Source: Holothuria scabra (lineage: Eukaryota > Echinodermata > Holothuroidea > Aspidochirotida > Holothuriidae). From it: a DNA stretch of 64,000 bases. Location: positions 9,357,371 through 9,421,370 of the forward strand of contig CM074185.1 in assembly GCA_037179385.1 (NCBI GenBank), written 5' to 3'. Of the stretch, positions 35,601-41,792 are shown piece by piece. The notes below the pieces were generated by a model, which had not been told where the DNA came from, ran no database searches, and saw nothing but the letters and a program-made list of their open reading frames with translations. Position 1 is the first letter of the stretch. Each line of letters starts with the position of its first letter. A program made the translations under genes and the position numbers.

Positions 35601-37696
35601 CATTAAATTCTGATGTGTGGTTCTCAAGATATGATCATGTAAAGTTGTCAAATTTTCAACAAAAAGTGAACTTGAAGCAAGCTTATATGACATCACATCC
35701 CCACATTGGTGCACAGTCTTTTGTTTTTCTTTAAACTTCCTACTTGATTTTCTCCTCAACGATCACACATTGTTAAAATGTGATTGCATAAGTGGCACAA
35801 GAACTTCACAAACATTGCATCCCCCACAGGGAGGTCCTATTCCTATTAACTTCAAGGTCAACACAACAGTCTGATAAAACAAAGTGAAACAAAGCATTCC
35901 TTGTCAATGTGAGGAAGTGATACAAGCTCTGCTGCCCTCTAACTCACTTTTGAACACAAATCTACTGATTTCACTTTCTAATATCTCGAGAAATACATGT
36001 CTGATTTGAATGAAACTTTCACCACACTGTGTAGATTTGGTTCCTCTTTCACATATGAAAATTAAATTTTTGCTTAAACTTCCCCTTTAAGAAAATTTCC
36101 CATTTTCATGACTTTTCAAGTTTTTCCACGACCACTGGATCCGGTATTACTGCAAACAAATAACAAGACCAAAGTCTAATTAAAACAATCCTTATTAAAG
36201 CACTATAACAGGCCATGAGTTTTAGATTTTTCAGGTTTGCTACAAAATCACACTCCTAAAAATATTAAGAAATGTGGTCAAGTATGTAGTGCTGTTTTTT
36301 TATTTTTTCATTCATCTACTGTATCTGGGTTCCCATTCTTCATCTAGGTGTGCAAAGATTCGCGCTCCTCATAGTGATTTAAGGTGAGTGGTGGTGTGCG
36401 ATCGCAGACGCACAACCTCAGAATTCAAGGCCTGCATAAATACACTGTTACTTACCTTCTTAAAACGTTTTAAAATATCACCATCTCTTCCAGATTCTGT
36501 ACTTGAATCACTAAGGTGGGCTAGTTGTTGCAATATCTTAGCGATTTGCATCAAATTAAAACGAGCATTCTCGCTCACAAGAATATCTGAAATAATGCCA
36601 AAGGGTTCTGGATCAACAATGGCTGGACAGATGAACCAGTTAAAAAGTAAATCAGCACACATCGCCCTCACCTCCGACACGCTCGCTTTACCACCTTTTA
36701 CTAAAATTTTGTGAAGTTCGCTTATAATCCAATCTAAACTCTGAGGAAAACAAAACATGTTGCTACGTAAACCATCAATAAATTTTTCACAGAGCGCAAC
36801 CAGCTGCCCCATGACTGTCTGCAAATGTGCTTGAAGCTTTTCATGATAACCCTCTGAATCTGGTGATCCAAACTTTTGAACACGTTCTTCATTCGTGAAT
36901 CGTTCAACCGCTTTGTCCGGGTCAGTTTCCAAACTAATTTCATCGTCCATCAAAACAGTCATGATCGGGTCGTGAAGTGCTGCAGTAAGATAAAGCTTTG
37001 ACGAAAATAGAGATTCAGTAAAATGTTTGAAGGCAGTGCAGAAGGAACAATTCCCTTTTAAAAAGAGTCTCCGAGGATCATCACTCTCAGCTAGCTGATA
37101 TTGCATCAGAGATTGTAAGAAAAGCAACGTCCTGCGCTCATCTTCTGCTCCAATGCAATTTCCAAACACAGATGAAATGATGACTGCAACAGTCTTTTGA
37201 CTATCTCTAGGGTTCTGTTTTTCACCAAGATCTAAACTAAGGGCTATAGCTTGAGGATTATCTCTTAGATGGGCTAAAAATTCCCCATAGAGGGTATCCT
37301 GGAATCCTAGCTGTTTGTAACTGTCAATAAAATTGACTGTTTCAAGTGCATTGGCCCGGTAGCAGCACACATTTGGTGGGGCCTCTGGACTAGCTAGTAT
37401 AAGTTTCTTTAAAATATGCCTCTGTTGTCGAGTTATCCATGCTGTCTGAAAGATCCTGTCTGCCTGATCTCTGTTGTCTGAAAAAAGCGTCTGCAAAAGC
37501 TGTCTTTCAGATTTGGCAAAGAGGCGTACCTCTTTAAGCTTGTGGGATAGGTCCACGAGGTCAACTTTGTTTTCTGGGACTTCCATCTCCAATGACTTCA
37601 GTTCTTTCTCTAACATGAGAACATTATTACAATCATGGTTATACTTTCTCTGCAGGTCCAGTTTAAAATGCTTCAGATCTCCATGCAACTGACAAC
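5377..37696 (-). CDS. GAPVD1: GAPVD1 orthologue (RasGAP + VPS9 domain protein), whole gene extent of recognisable exons
   Basis: Orthologue of vertebrate GAPVD1/Gapex-5 and nematode RME-6, a peripheral endosomal and clathrin-coated-vesicle protein. It activates Rab5 through a C-terminal VPS9 GEF domain and carries an N-terminal RasGAP-like domain. Nineteen exons join with matching phases to about 1,686 codons from the ATG at 37586-37584. Residues 1-377 hold the RasGAP region (FICPAIVDP motif). The middle holds two SETWS(T/V)DV repeats, then a proline-rich exon. Residues about 1,390-1,686 are the helical bundle and VPS9 domain (GADDFVPVL and GEETYWW motifs). The vertebrate protein is shorter (about 1,480 residues, from memory); the excess is mostly the proline-rich exon. 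The chosen start has a good Kozak context and aligns with the vertebrate N-terminus, but the reading frame stays open 36 codons further upstream to an acceptor, so an upstream coding exon is not excluded. Identity is very secure; the exact start and the exon near 19.6 kb are not. Confidence 0.95.
5755..5890 (+). repeat. Interspersed repeat fragment (GGGGTTGT ... GTAAGAGGTGAC type)
   Basis: The GGGTTGT(G/A)GAA and CGTAAGAGGTGAC words resemble two fragments at about 39888-39965 and 40090-40165. This looks like the conserved tail of a dispersed retroelement; no coding remains here. Confidence 0.4.
6311..6449 (-). CDS. GAPVD1: GAPVD1 exon: VPS9 domain
   Basis: 139 nt, acceptor TTTCAG and donor GTTGAT (a weaker donor), phase 2 in and phase 0 out. 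Encodes VLQNHIEKLSKVVSANHKSL then QIPEKFQRESPWPAAQ, aligning with vertebrate HIQRLSKVVTANHRALQIPE and EAPWPSAQ. Confidence 0.95.
7324..7438 (-). CDS. GAPVD1: GAPVD1 exon: VPS9 domain
   Basis: 115 nt, acceptor CTGCAG and donor GTGAGT, phase 1 in and phase 2 out. Encodes ASEEQKIDAEIATERAIMTT then VYKLALYPNGDGDIHRD, matching vertebrate ASEEQLQDAQLAIERSVMNR and FKLAFYPNQDGDILRD, the conserved start of VPS9 folds. Confidence 0.96.
8484..8550 (-). CDS. GAPVD1: GAPVD1 exon: VPS9 region
   Basis: 67 nt, acceptor CCTCAG and donor GTAAGA, phase 0 in and phase 1 out. Encodes TQLVKSFLNTLNTWIQQDPI then WA, matching vertebrate VEDFLQFLYGAMAQDVIW. Too short to be found except by its splice signals and phase. 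Confidence 0.92.
8600..8965. mobile_element. Possible short-TIR element
   Basis: GGCTCATTGAGTTG at about 8610 and its reverse complement near 8945 bound about 350 bp of AT-rich non-coding DNA. Only about 15 bp of inverted repeat is visible, so support is modest. Confidence 0.4.
8971..9277. mobile_element. MITE with ~30-bp TIRs (ATATCGTCCCCTTTCTGG)
   Basis: The ends are near-perfect inverted repeats: left ATATCGTCCCCTTTCTGG(C)GTACTGACGAAT split over about 30 bp, right its complement with one mismatch. If TA is the target duplication, the element starts TCGTCCCC. The interior has GTGACGAATG words repeated near the left end. A decayed relative lies at about 35190-35425. Confidence 0.85.
10385..10728. 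repeat. Dispersed ~340-bp repeat, copy 1
   Basis: Closely matches 26655-27008 over the whole length (shared words ATTTATTGGCAAAGAG, AAAAGATGCAACTTCCATAA, TTTTGAGGAGATGAAG). Same orientation as the second copy. Family unknown; it abuts the GAPVD1 exon at 10799. Confidence 0.85.
10799..10922 (-). CDS. GAPVD1: GAPVD1 exon: helical bundle, LTAADEK
   Basis: 124 nt, acceptor TTACAG and donor GTGAGC, phase 2 in and phase 0 out. Encodes DKDVVNKFFTMVCVRLFLER then FISDFKRLTAADEK, nearly identical to the vertebrate FTTVCVRLLLE and IQDFQKLTAADDK. Confidence 0.96.
11465..11599 (-). CDS. GAPVD1: GAPVD1 exon: helical bundle
   Basis: 135 nt, acceptor TTCCAG and donor GTAATT, phase 2 at both ends. Encodes CKKLLQSLREDHERSSVYIA then YLIRCRKGLTTTKAHLGRL, matching vertebrate CRKLLASI and YIAYLTRCRQGLQTTQAHLERL. 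This helical bundle precedes and supports the VPS9 fold. Confidence 0.95.
12032..12407 (-). CDS. GAPVD1: GAPVD1 exon: start of C-terminal helical bundle
   Basis: 376 nt, acceptor TCCACAG and donor GTAAGA, phase 1 in and phase 2 out. An acidic Ser-rich lead (SADEHSSHSDRPD) is followed by YAFNDAKRKLQIVLRSAD and LLAFLKALQAEAVNLQDRSL, then LWETLRCVQSMDNEG. The vertebrate AEAINLQDKNL and QETMRC blocks align closely. Confidence 0.94.
13400..13645 (-). mobile_element. tRNA-derived SINE
   Basis: On the minus strand, an A-box-like TGGTCAAGTGCC with AGAGCATCTGACT is followed by a B-box-like GGAGTTTTAGTCC, then a body shared with the other copies (AGACTTTAT...GGAACCTACTGCC, CAAGCCAGTGAGCC, CTGGAAAAAAGCCATGG, AACCATTTCGAT). 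The B box has a mutation relative to GTTCGANTCC. Confidence 0.8.
13806..13901 (-). CDS. GAPVD1: GAPVD1 exon: EDILNKYR segment
   Basis: 96 nt, acceptor CAACAG and donor GTGAGT, phase 1 at both ends. Encodes LRASSVPANSGEDILNKYRG then LRKTQSTEGLD, a direct match to the vertebrate AEDILDKYRNAIKRTSPSDG segment. Confidence 0.93.
14086..14325 (+). mobile_element. tRNA-Asp-like SINE, best preserved copy
   Basis: The head has an A box (TGGTCTAATGG) and B box (GGTTCAATTCC), and its anticodon-arm region (CCTGTCACACGG) resembles tRNA-Asp(GUC). The body reads CATACCAAAGACTCTAAAAATG, split from GGAACCTACTGC, then GGAGTAGGGAAAACAAGCC, AACTGGAAAAAAGGCC and CTTGAACCAATAGGTTGG. It probably uses a LINE partner in trans. 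Confidence 0.88.
14641..14790 (-). CDS. GAPVD1: GAPVD1 exon: linker, LDYNRKS segment
   Basis: 150 nt, acceptor TTCACAG and donor GTGAGT, phase 1 at both ends. Encodes ARSRGSKGSGQNDLSLSPGM then DSELDYNRKSDELQ and KDGFSDSSG. GMDSELDYNR nearly repeats GVDSEVDFNR of the previous large exon. Confidence 0.85.
14850..14883. repeat. Poly-T tract
   Basis: About 30 uninterrupted T, just upstream (in gene sense) of the acceptor of the GAPVD1 exon 14641-14790. Possibly the poly(A) tail of a retroposed copy in minus orientation. Confidence 0.8.
15188..15260 (-). CDS. GAPVD1: GAPVD1 exon: basic KSWFKKKFKQ segment
   Basis: 73 nt, acceptor TTACAG and donor GTAAAT, phase 0 in and phase 1 out. Encodes GGVGNGEKGKSWFKKKFKQI then NSKM, corresponding to the vertebrate WWRKRF and FRKKEK basic cluster, which may contact acidic membranes (inference). 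Confidence 0.88.
15560..16075. mobile_element. Palindromic MITE (GACTTCCTATACATGGA family), copy 1
   Basis: The left arm (CACAGACTTCCTATACATGG ... ATCAAGATGGCCGTC) and right arm (GTGGCCATCTTGGTGCGCC ... CCATG...AAGTCCGTGG) are inverted repeats of about 100 bp. The left end is partly duplicated at 15556-15650. No transposase. Confidence 0.75.
16076..16420. mobile_element. Palindromic MITE family, truncated copy 2
   Basis: Shares the interior and right arm of copy 1 (TTGTTTCCCATTCAAGTTTAAA; AGTAGCCATCTAGGTGCACC; GAAGTCCGTG) while the left arm is shortened. It lies directly against copy 1. Confidence 0.65.
16520..16690. repeat. GTGTGATTT/GCACACC dispersed repeat
   Basis: Shares AGGTGTGC, AATCACACTCC, ACTCCTCACAGTGATTT and a GGTGTGC-AATC word order with copies at 27640-27830, 32680-32795, 36235-36440, 42900-43000 and 43625-43800. 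Orientation varies. About 180 bp long; internal inverted words suggest a small DNA element. Confidence 0.7.
17352..18353 (-). CDS. GAPVD1: GAPVD1 exon: 334-residue proline-rich segment
   Basis: A 1,002-nt exon, phase 0 at both ends, with acceptor ATCACAG and donor GTAAGT. It starts KFLDASDLPPPTLPAS. It contains two class-II-like SH3 ligands (PPPLPPRPHK and GPPLPPRGK, about 18.15-18.24 kb), two NPF motifs that bind EH domains (PPNPF about 18145; GPNPF about 18012), and DPL/DPS-type motifs (DFDPLAS; FDPSMNFDPSMD) resembling AP2-appendage ligands. A poly-proline run (FFPPPPLP) follows. No globular domain is apparent. The vertebrate equivalent is less proline-dense, from memory. The exon's end reads GVDSEVDFNRS, echoed in exon 14641. 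Confidence 0.9.
18790..18990 (+). mobile_element. tRNA-derived SINE
   Basis: Head with AGCATCTAACTTTCAGTC and an intact B box (GGAGTTCGACTCC), then the shared body (CATACCAAAGCC, GGAACCTACTGTCATTGTG, GGAAAACAAGCAAGTGGGCC). The 3' end is truncated relative to the copy at 14086. Confidence 0.82.
19010..20640. repeat. Dispersed repeat family with GGTCAAAGGTCA-like words and a (CA)n tract
   Basis: 19200-19330 and 20080-20300 are diverged copies (AGTAxxATAGCCTTTTTGGT, AGTCACAAAGGTCAAA). 20440-20580 carries TGACCTTTGACCT (20460) and the end ATCGCACCACATACCT also present near 20005. A CA/CATA microsatellite follows at about 20583-20630. No coding; an intron of GAPVD1. Confidence 0.65.
19585..19660 (-). 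CDS. GAPVD1: Candidate GAPVD1 exon with incompatible upstream phase
   Basis: 76 nt between an acceptor (CCCTAG) and donor (GTATGT). The only open frame reads DYNAVSNTLFRLKGQVESHL then LDSTE and runs in phase into exon 18353. To use it, the upstream exon must supply two extra bases, but exon 21124 ends on a codon boundary. Either a further 3n+2-nt exon lies in 19.66-21.12 kb, or this exon belongs to an alternative transcript, or it is not used. Skipping it leaves a continuous frame. Confidence 0.5.
21124..21243 (-). CDS. GAPVD1: GAPVD1 exon: Ser-rich acidic linker
   Basis: 120 nt (40 codons), acceptor TTACAG and donor GTACAT, phase 0 at both ends. Encodes SGMEEVDVASSKASEGQSSR then RRSSASIDRSSSNEMDEAKKE, with an RRSSAS basophilic phosphorylation-like site. 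It can splice in frame directly to 18353 but not to the candidate exon at 19660. Confidence 0.85.
22195..22300 (-). mobile_element. SINE fragment (3' part)
   Basis: Minus-strand body: AAACCAGTGGGCC, CCTGGAAAAAGGCCATGG, ACCAGTTGGTTAG. The tRNA-like head is missing. Confidence 0.7.
22808..23370. mobile_element. Foldback element with ~200-bp arms
   Basis: GAATAGTCCAA, TTTGATATGT, CATATTCTAAGCATT, TGAACTTGAAGCAAAC occur in order on the left arm and as reverse complements in the right arm, meeting near 23090. A decayed relative spans 35530-36105. Non-autonomous palindromic DNA element; no ORF. Confidence 0.85.
23717..24036 (-). CDS. GAPVD1: GAPVD1 exon: paired SETWS(T/V)DV motifs
   Basis: 320 nt, acceptor TTACAG and donor GTAAGT, phase 1 in and phase 0 out. 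It has two copies of a short acidic motif, YSETWSTDVIGSD and GSETWSVDVLQSDSE, separated by about 60 residues that include an Ala/Gly-rich run (SGAGAGAAATVT). The vertebrate protein has the same pair, which makes this one of the clearest orthology marks. Confidence 0.95.
25043..25640. mobile_element. Foldback element with ~260-bp arms
   Basis: Left arm 25043-25302 and right arm 25376-25640 pair over nearly their full length (CCCAACAGCCAATCATGAAA and GGGCAAGAGCAGTCATCCC in both), with a 73-bp loop. Half-element relatives lie at 25641-25790 and about 34590-34900. Confidence 0.88.
26011..26247 (-). CDS. GAPVD1: GAPVD1 exon: linker, FEIE block
   Basis: 237 nt, acceptor TTTCAG and donor GTGAGT, phase 1 at both ends. 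Encodes ASNSVYSMDMETDIVSNLSG through DQFGKFEIEKQNCDIDRQ, corresponding to vertebrate SNSVSSLDLEGES and DKLRKFEIRD. Confidence 0.93.
26655..27008. repeat. Dispersed ~340-bp repeat, copy 2
   Basis: Direct copy of 10385-10728 with roughly 10-15 percent divergence by eye and small indels. Non-coding. Confidence 0.85.
27247..27639. mobile_element. Palindromic MITE family, copy 3, nested in another repeat
   Basis: Left arm 27247-27352 and right arm 27540-27639 are inverted repeats (ACGGACTTCC...ACATGGACAGA; CACCAAGATGGCTGC / GCAGCCAGCCATCTTGGTGC). It interrupts a copy of the GTGTGATTTxxxGCACACCT repeat, whose two halves flank it. Confidence 0.8.
27640..27830. repeat. GTGTGATTT/GCACACC dispersed repeat, split copy
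   Basis: Second half of a copy whose first half (GCCTTGAACTTGAGG) lies at about 27215-27246; the palindromic MITE at 27247-27639 separates them. Confidence 0.65.
27955..28215 (-). mobile_element. tRNA-derived SINE
   Basis: On the minus strand the head (CATGGTCACGTGGTCAGAGC, GGGGTTGGAGTCTTGGCC) is followed by the shared body (GGAACCTACC, AACCACAACTGG, AAATTGGTTAG). Degenerate B box. Confidence 0.8.
28970..30060. repeat. 145-bp minisatellite, about 7 units, each with a DR1 site
   Basis: Unit phrases CATCAACATATCAAGTTTGA, AATCCAAGTTTCCTACCTTG, GATATTGTGTAAACAAG and TTTGACCCCATGTGACCCC recur. The anchor TGACCTTTGACCT starts at 29266, 29411, 29557, 29702, 29847 and 29991, i.e. spacings of 144-146. 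A 72-75-bp near-exact duplication is embedded at 29100-29240. It lies in the GAPVD1 intron between exons 26247 and 30491. Confidence 0.93.
29266..30003. promoter_or_regulatory. Six regularly spaced DR1 nuclear-receptor motifs
   Basis: TGACCTTTGACCT is the reverse complement of AGGTCAAAGGTCA, the consensus direct repeat with one spacer bound by HNF4 and RXR heterodimers. Six exact copies occur once per minisatellite unit. Presence is certain; binding or function is inference. Confidence 0.6.
30491..30650 (-). CDS. GAPVD1: GAPVD1 exon: linker, LRFS block
   Basis: 160 nt, acceptor ATTTAG and donor GTGAGA, phase 0 in and phase 1 out. Encodes VLATLSSKK through EKHLRFSADASGNSDNMMEA, which matches the vertebrate DKTLRFSLCSD block. 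Confidence 0.92.
31314..31489 (-). CDS. GAPVD1: GAPVD1 exon: linker, EDVLVVSLG block
   Basis: 176 nt, acceptor TTGCAG and donor GTATGA, phase 1 in and phase 0 out. A basic then acidic stretch (KKGRKNTSDSGDTESE) is followed by QQEDVLVVSLGVQ and GMLPESK, matching the conserved vertebrate EEVLVISLG block. The basic-acidic run is a possible phosphorylation-rich segment (inference). Confidence 0.92.
31840..32070. repeat. Dispersed repeat (GAAGCAAGCTTTT-CCCCCTGAACC)
   Basis: Shares GAAGCAAGCTTTTgTCCCCC and CTGAACC, a C-rich run and AATCCCTG(C/T)C layout with about 42390-42590. Short open frames in both copies are repeat-derived, not genes. Confidence 0.55.
32310..32514 (-). CDS. GAPVD1: GAPVD1 exon: linker start
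   Basis: 205 nt between acceptor TTTCAG and donor GTATGG, phase 0 in and phase 1 out. It encodes VSYFREVVANNPDR and a serine/proline-rich stretch (LPASPQPMSKNLLSPHILN), corresponding to the vertebrate NLLANLPPAKP and NTPQLSPATTP region. Confidence 0.9.
32796..32950 (+). mobile_element. SINE body without tRNA head
   Basis: Starts CATACCAAAGACTCTAAAAA and ends CTTGAACCAATAGGTTGG, nearly identical to the same part of 14086-14325 but lacking the promoter region: a 5'-truncated insertion. Confidence 0.8.
33205..33465. mobile_element. MITE with perfect 25-bp TIRs
   Basis: GCTGCTTGACAACAGAGATG at 33205 extends to 25 bp and its exact reverse complement ends at 33465. The 261-bp element has an AT-rich non-coding interior. 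No target duplication longer than 2 bp is visible. Confidence 0.85.
34169..34300 (-). CDS. GAPVD1: GAPVD1 exon: end of RasGAP region
   Basis: 132 nt, phase 0 at both ends, with acceptor CCACAG and donor GTAAGA. It encodes NCMSSFLDSLINSMKLSDTP onward to LITETDLHRL, matching the vertebrate segment that follows the RasGAP core. Joins in frame to exons 36456 and 32514. Confidence 0.93.
34590..34900. mobile_element. Single-arm relative of the 25-kb foldback
   Basis: Shares AACAGCCAA, CTTCTTATTTCTCTTCAAAG and TGCTCTTGCCCTTT in the same order as the left arm of 25043-25640, without the second arm. Confidence 0.7.
35190..35425. mobile_element. Decayed relative of the 8971-9277 MITE
   Basis: Shares TTTTGGCATAGTGAC(T)AATG and AACATTTGTCACTAT in the same arrangement; the terminal repeats are eroded. 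Confidence 0.55.
35530..36105. mobile_element. Decayed relative of the 22.8-kb foldback
   Basis: Contains TCATTCTAAGCATTTGGGTG, AGTGAACTTGAAGCAAGC, CTAATATCTCGAGAA and TTCCTCTTTCACATATGAAA in the same palindromic layout as 22808-23370. Confidence 0.65.
36235..36440. repeat. GTGTGATTT/GCACACC dispersed repeat
   Basis: Copy in the intron immediately downstream (gene sense) of the RasGAP exon, ending 15 bp from its donor. Contains AAAATCACACTCC and TCATAGTGATTTAAGGTGAG. Confidence 0.65.
36456..37696 (-). CDS. GAPVD1: GAPVD1 exon: N-terminal RasGAP domain
   Basis: The acceptor CAG precedes 37696 and the donor GTAAGT follows 36456; the exon is 1,241 nt, starting in phase 1 and ending on a codon. 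It contains the YKQLGFQDTLYGEFL, LHDPIMTVL, EVRAMCADLL and FICPAIVDP blocks typical of the GAPVD1 RasGAP region. The likely start ATG is at 37586 (GAGATGG context); the frame is open back to the acceptor. The residue aligned with the RasGAP arginine finger is lysine (residue 177, codon 37058-37056), in the LFLKGNCSF segment. The exon ends DILKRFKK. Confidence 0.95.
37610..37684 (-). promoter_or_regulatory. Two tiny upstream ORFs before the likely GAPVD1 start
   Basis: If translation starts at 37586, the exon's upstream part is 5' UTR and contains two out-of-frame ATGs followed quickly by stops: 37684-37673 (three codons plus TGA) and 37624-37610 (four codons plus TAG). Such uORFs can dampen translation. 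If an upstream coding exon exists instead, these are irrelevant. Confidence 0.4.
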
Positions 37697-40600
37697 CTGG
37701 AAAGGAATAAATACATCAATAAATAAATGAATTCAATATACTAGAGCAGCAGTTTCTGAAGTCACTCAACCCTTAATAACAACATCATGTTCAGTTTTAC
37801 AGTAATTTATTTTGAACACAATCATGGTCTACACTTTATAAATACCTTTAACTCATGATTGGCTATTACCAGCAAAACAATTTGCACAGGTCCACAGGAG
37901 CAGTTGGACTAAGTTGCACATAAGATTAAAATTACTTAACTTCTGCATCTGCACTTTAAGTACAGTGGAAGGCCAATGTGTAACATGTGATAACCCAAAG
38001 ATTAGTCCTATATTTCTGTTGTTCCCATTCCAAAAAAACTTCTGATTCAATTTCCTCTAAAATTTGAACAAAGTTACAGTACACACATATTAATCCTTTG
38101 ACACTCCAGGATGTACAGTACAGTACTTTCACTACACCTTACCTACTGTACATAACTTTGGTTTTTGTACAGTATTACAGTAAGCTTACAGCATACAGTA
38201 ATGAAAATCGTCAGAGTCTCAAATATTCAAGCAGAATCTGCAGTATACTTACTTCATTATGTGCAACATACAATATACTACACTGTACTTTGTCTCAGTA
38301 AAGTTGATCTCCCTTTTAAGATACAAGCTTCAATATCAATCTGACTAGGAGTTGCTAATCCGACCAAAAGTTGATACACAAAAACACTGCACTTTGCTGT
38401 ACTGTACCACAACTTTTGCAACTTTTACTTAAAACTTTTGTCATCAAAATGATGACTATGCCCACTTTGCTGACGTTCTGTCCTTTCCCACACAACTAAA
38501 ATAATGCAAGGAAGGAATTACTAATACTGTAATTTTAAAATATGATCTCTGAACATAGTAAAAGACCTTTCCTTTAACCTTTACTGAACCAGCTTGGAGT
38601 GCATTCTGATGAAAAACACCCCCTCAGCAGTTTCACTTTAAAATCAAATAAAACTTAGTCTTTATTGTAACAAAGCCTTCCTCCACTGTAGTAAGTTCCT
38701 TTTCCTATAAAAACAATGGTAAAACTGCAATCAAACCAAAAGGAAACCTTTCAAATAAGACAATATGTGATTTATACAGTAGGGTCTAAACCATTTTATA
38801 CTCACTACTCCTGATGTGTAGCAATTACAGTCATGAGGAATTGTTTGCATTATAACTATTTTTATCAGCAATACTGTACCTCACCTTATTACCAACTACC
38901 TCAGTGGGGACAAAACCTCTCTCTACAACTGATAGTGATACAGGTACAGTAACTTCCCCACTGGAATTCAGTGGACTAGCAGAACCAGAATTAAGCCACA
39001 GTCATACTACTATGAGACTTCAAAATGGATTCCTATCCGATTATTGTGAATTTTTACTGATCTGATCAGAAAAAAACCAAATTTGCCAAACAAGTATACA
39101 GTAGAGGTCTATGAAAGTAAAATGCAAACTGGTTATTTACTTATTACCGGAGATTGGTTTGGGAAATAAATATCCATTGGTATAGTAACAACACACTGTA
39201 TACTGTATAGTACAATCTTGAACAATTAAATGAGAGAGTTGAAGATTTCAATAAACCATCTTCAATTCAACATGTTAGTACCTTAATAACCAAAATGGAC
39301 ATATTACTTTAAGTGTTCATAGCCACTAATCACAAAAGGTAGCTTTGGATCAATTGCAGAACCCAAAAGTAACAGGGCTACTGTATTTAATCAGGTCTAG
39401 ATTTTTGTGATTGTCCGATTGTCTAGGAAAACTAAAATTCCATACGGTCAACCAAAAGTTAAAGGTCGGTTGTCCGATGGACAACAATTTTTCTCTTGGA
39501 TTGAAGAAGTATACTGCTGACTGATCAACTATTTTACTTTTTCCATCCTACCATATTTCAAATTTTTAAGTGTTTCTGTCTCTCAAACATCACAATCACA
39601 CTTTTTATTCTTCAAGACCTGTTCACATGAACACAATTACTGTTTTGCAGTTAAGCAAAAATGTTTCCGACCAACCAAAATTTTGTCTGAAAAAATGGCC
39701 AGTTAATACAATGAAATTCAAGTCAAGATACAGTACTGTACTGAAGCTCAAACTCTCTAGCCACACACTGACACTGTTAAGGTTAGGTTTCATGGAGTTA
39801 ATTATAGCCCAAATTCTAACCAATTGGCTTAACTGACACTGTTAATATTTACACTATAGTGCCCCCTACCCCCCTCCTCTCCATGGACAAGGGGTTGTAG
39901 AATATGCAATTGTATCTTCCCCCTTTCATACGAGGCAACTTAAGGGAAGGATATTGAAACTGTGGAATCACCTGGAATAAAAATAGTTAAATTGCAGATA
40001 GTCCATGAAAGTAATTCTAGTACAGTACCATACTGTACTTTAACACTTTTTTGCTTTTGTATGCAAGCTATACAGTATTGTAGTTCCCTGTAAGCTGGGG
40101 TTGTAGAATATGCCAATGGTATTTCCTGCCTGCCGTATGACGGGACTAACTAAAAGGAAACCATATTTCAACTTGAAGAACAATACTCGGAAATAAATTA
40201 AACTTTGAACTTTTTCATCGAGTTGACTGACACTAAATACTGTAATACATTTGTGTTGGTGTGTTGTTACTGTACTATACTGTACATCTCACCTGACCAC
40301 ACAACTAAAACTAACTGTGCAGTTGTGTACTGCATGCATATGAGAGTGAAGTGTTGTTACTGTACATACTGTAATAAATTACTTCTAAAGAAAGAACAAA
40401 AAAAAATTAAATTATTGAAAAGTTGAATAAAATTGTAAAATTAATTGTAAGGTGCAAAAAGGATAAAATTGGCTGAACGGATGGCCCATATATTGCAATA
40501 AAATTGAAAATAAGGAAAATAAGAAAGGGAGCGAAAGTAATAGCAGTGTACGGAGACTGACAAATTTCATACTGAAAATGCAGTAAATATGTTACTGCAT

Positions 40601-41790
40601 GGTAGTGATTGATGAGTTGCAGGCAAATTGAGAATTGCAAAGTGCATACTGTACAGCACAAAAATTTAACAAAACATTTAGTACTGTACAGTATGTCAGG
40701 GATTTGACAGTACATGTATGTGTACTAAGGCCACTTCTTTCCCATAACATTTTAATTTGTATTAAAAAAAAAAATTATCCCAGAGTGATCCATACAAAGT
40801 TAAATAAATGAAATTGAATTTTTGTCCATGCAAGTATGGCTAGTATATTTCCTACAACTTTCTGTAGTTTGCTGGTTGTAGTGGGGGAAGGGGGTGGGGG
40901 AGGGATGGATGAGGGGGGTGCTGCAGCCTCCTACTGAAATTACTTCTTGGACACCTGTAGGATCTACATGCAAGCAAACTGTATAGTACTGTACAGCACA
41001 GGGTGTCACAATGTCCTTACTGTATGTGTGTGACACAACAAAAATTGTAATACTTTGCTGATACTTACAGTTGTTAATACAGTAGCATTGACATACAGTG
41101 TATTGCACAGTAACAAAGATTTATGACAATTCATTAAAATAAAACTGTACAGTATGTAATGCAGTGATCTTACTGAACATCCTGCACTGTTATACTGTTT
41201 GATACCTACAGAACTGTGCCTGCTGACCTAAAAAGTTACCTCCTGGGGCCTAAAATTAGAAGTAAAAATTGTCAAAAATAATCACAAACCTACAAACTTA
41301 CTGTGCTGCTGTTTATGCAAAAGTGGGCTCAATCATCTCTGATTTTGAGTTTTAAGCAGAGTTGTTTTGCTGCAGACATCACTTCAATTGATCACAGCTC
41401 TGGTGATTTTCATTCACAAAGGATCACCCTAAAGCTGAAGATTATTAAGGTTAGGAGGAAGGAAGCCAGCAATACAGGAAAGCTACACAACACTTTTTTT
41501 GGGGGGAGGACTTAAATTCAATGAACTGTGATTCTGCTGCAGTATAAAATCTCATGCATTCAACATACAATACAGTAGAAAGGACTGTAAACTCTGCACA
41601 GACTTACATTTTGTATAAACCTTGTATTTTTGTAAGTACTGCAGACATCACAGATGGCAAAATTGATTATCTCACATAGATGATGACACTGTACATGAAA
41701 GGATTGCTAAATAAAATTAATACCATGACTATGGCTGACAGTTGAGCCAGCTGAGTGGTGTCAGTGTCTTGCACATATCCTACTACTGTT
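37697..41790. other. GAPVD1 5' intron or upstream region, no exon recognised
   Basis: AT-rich DNA with many short palindromic words of the TACTGTACAGTA type. No open frame resembles a protein. Two fragments near 39888-39965 and 40090-40165 are similar to each other and to 5755-5890. Any 5' exon of GAPVD1 in here is not visible to me. Confidence 0.5.
39778..39835 (-). mobile_element. SINE 3'-tail fragment
   Basis: About 55 bp corresponding to the extreme 3' end of the SINE (minus strand AAGCCAATTGGTTAGAA, ending CCTAACCTTA). Confidence 0.55.
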
Positions 41791-41792
41791 AA

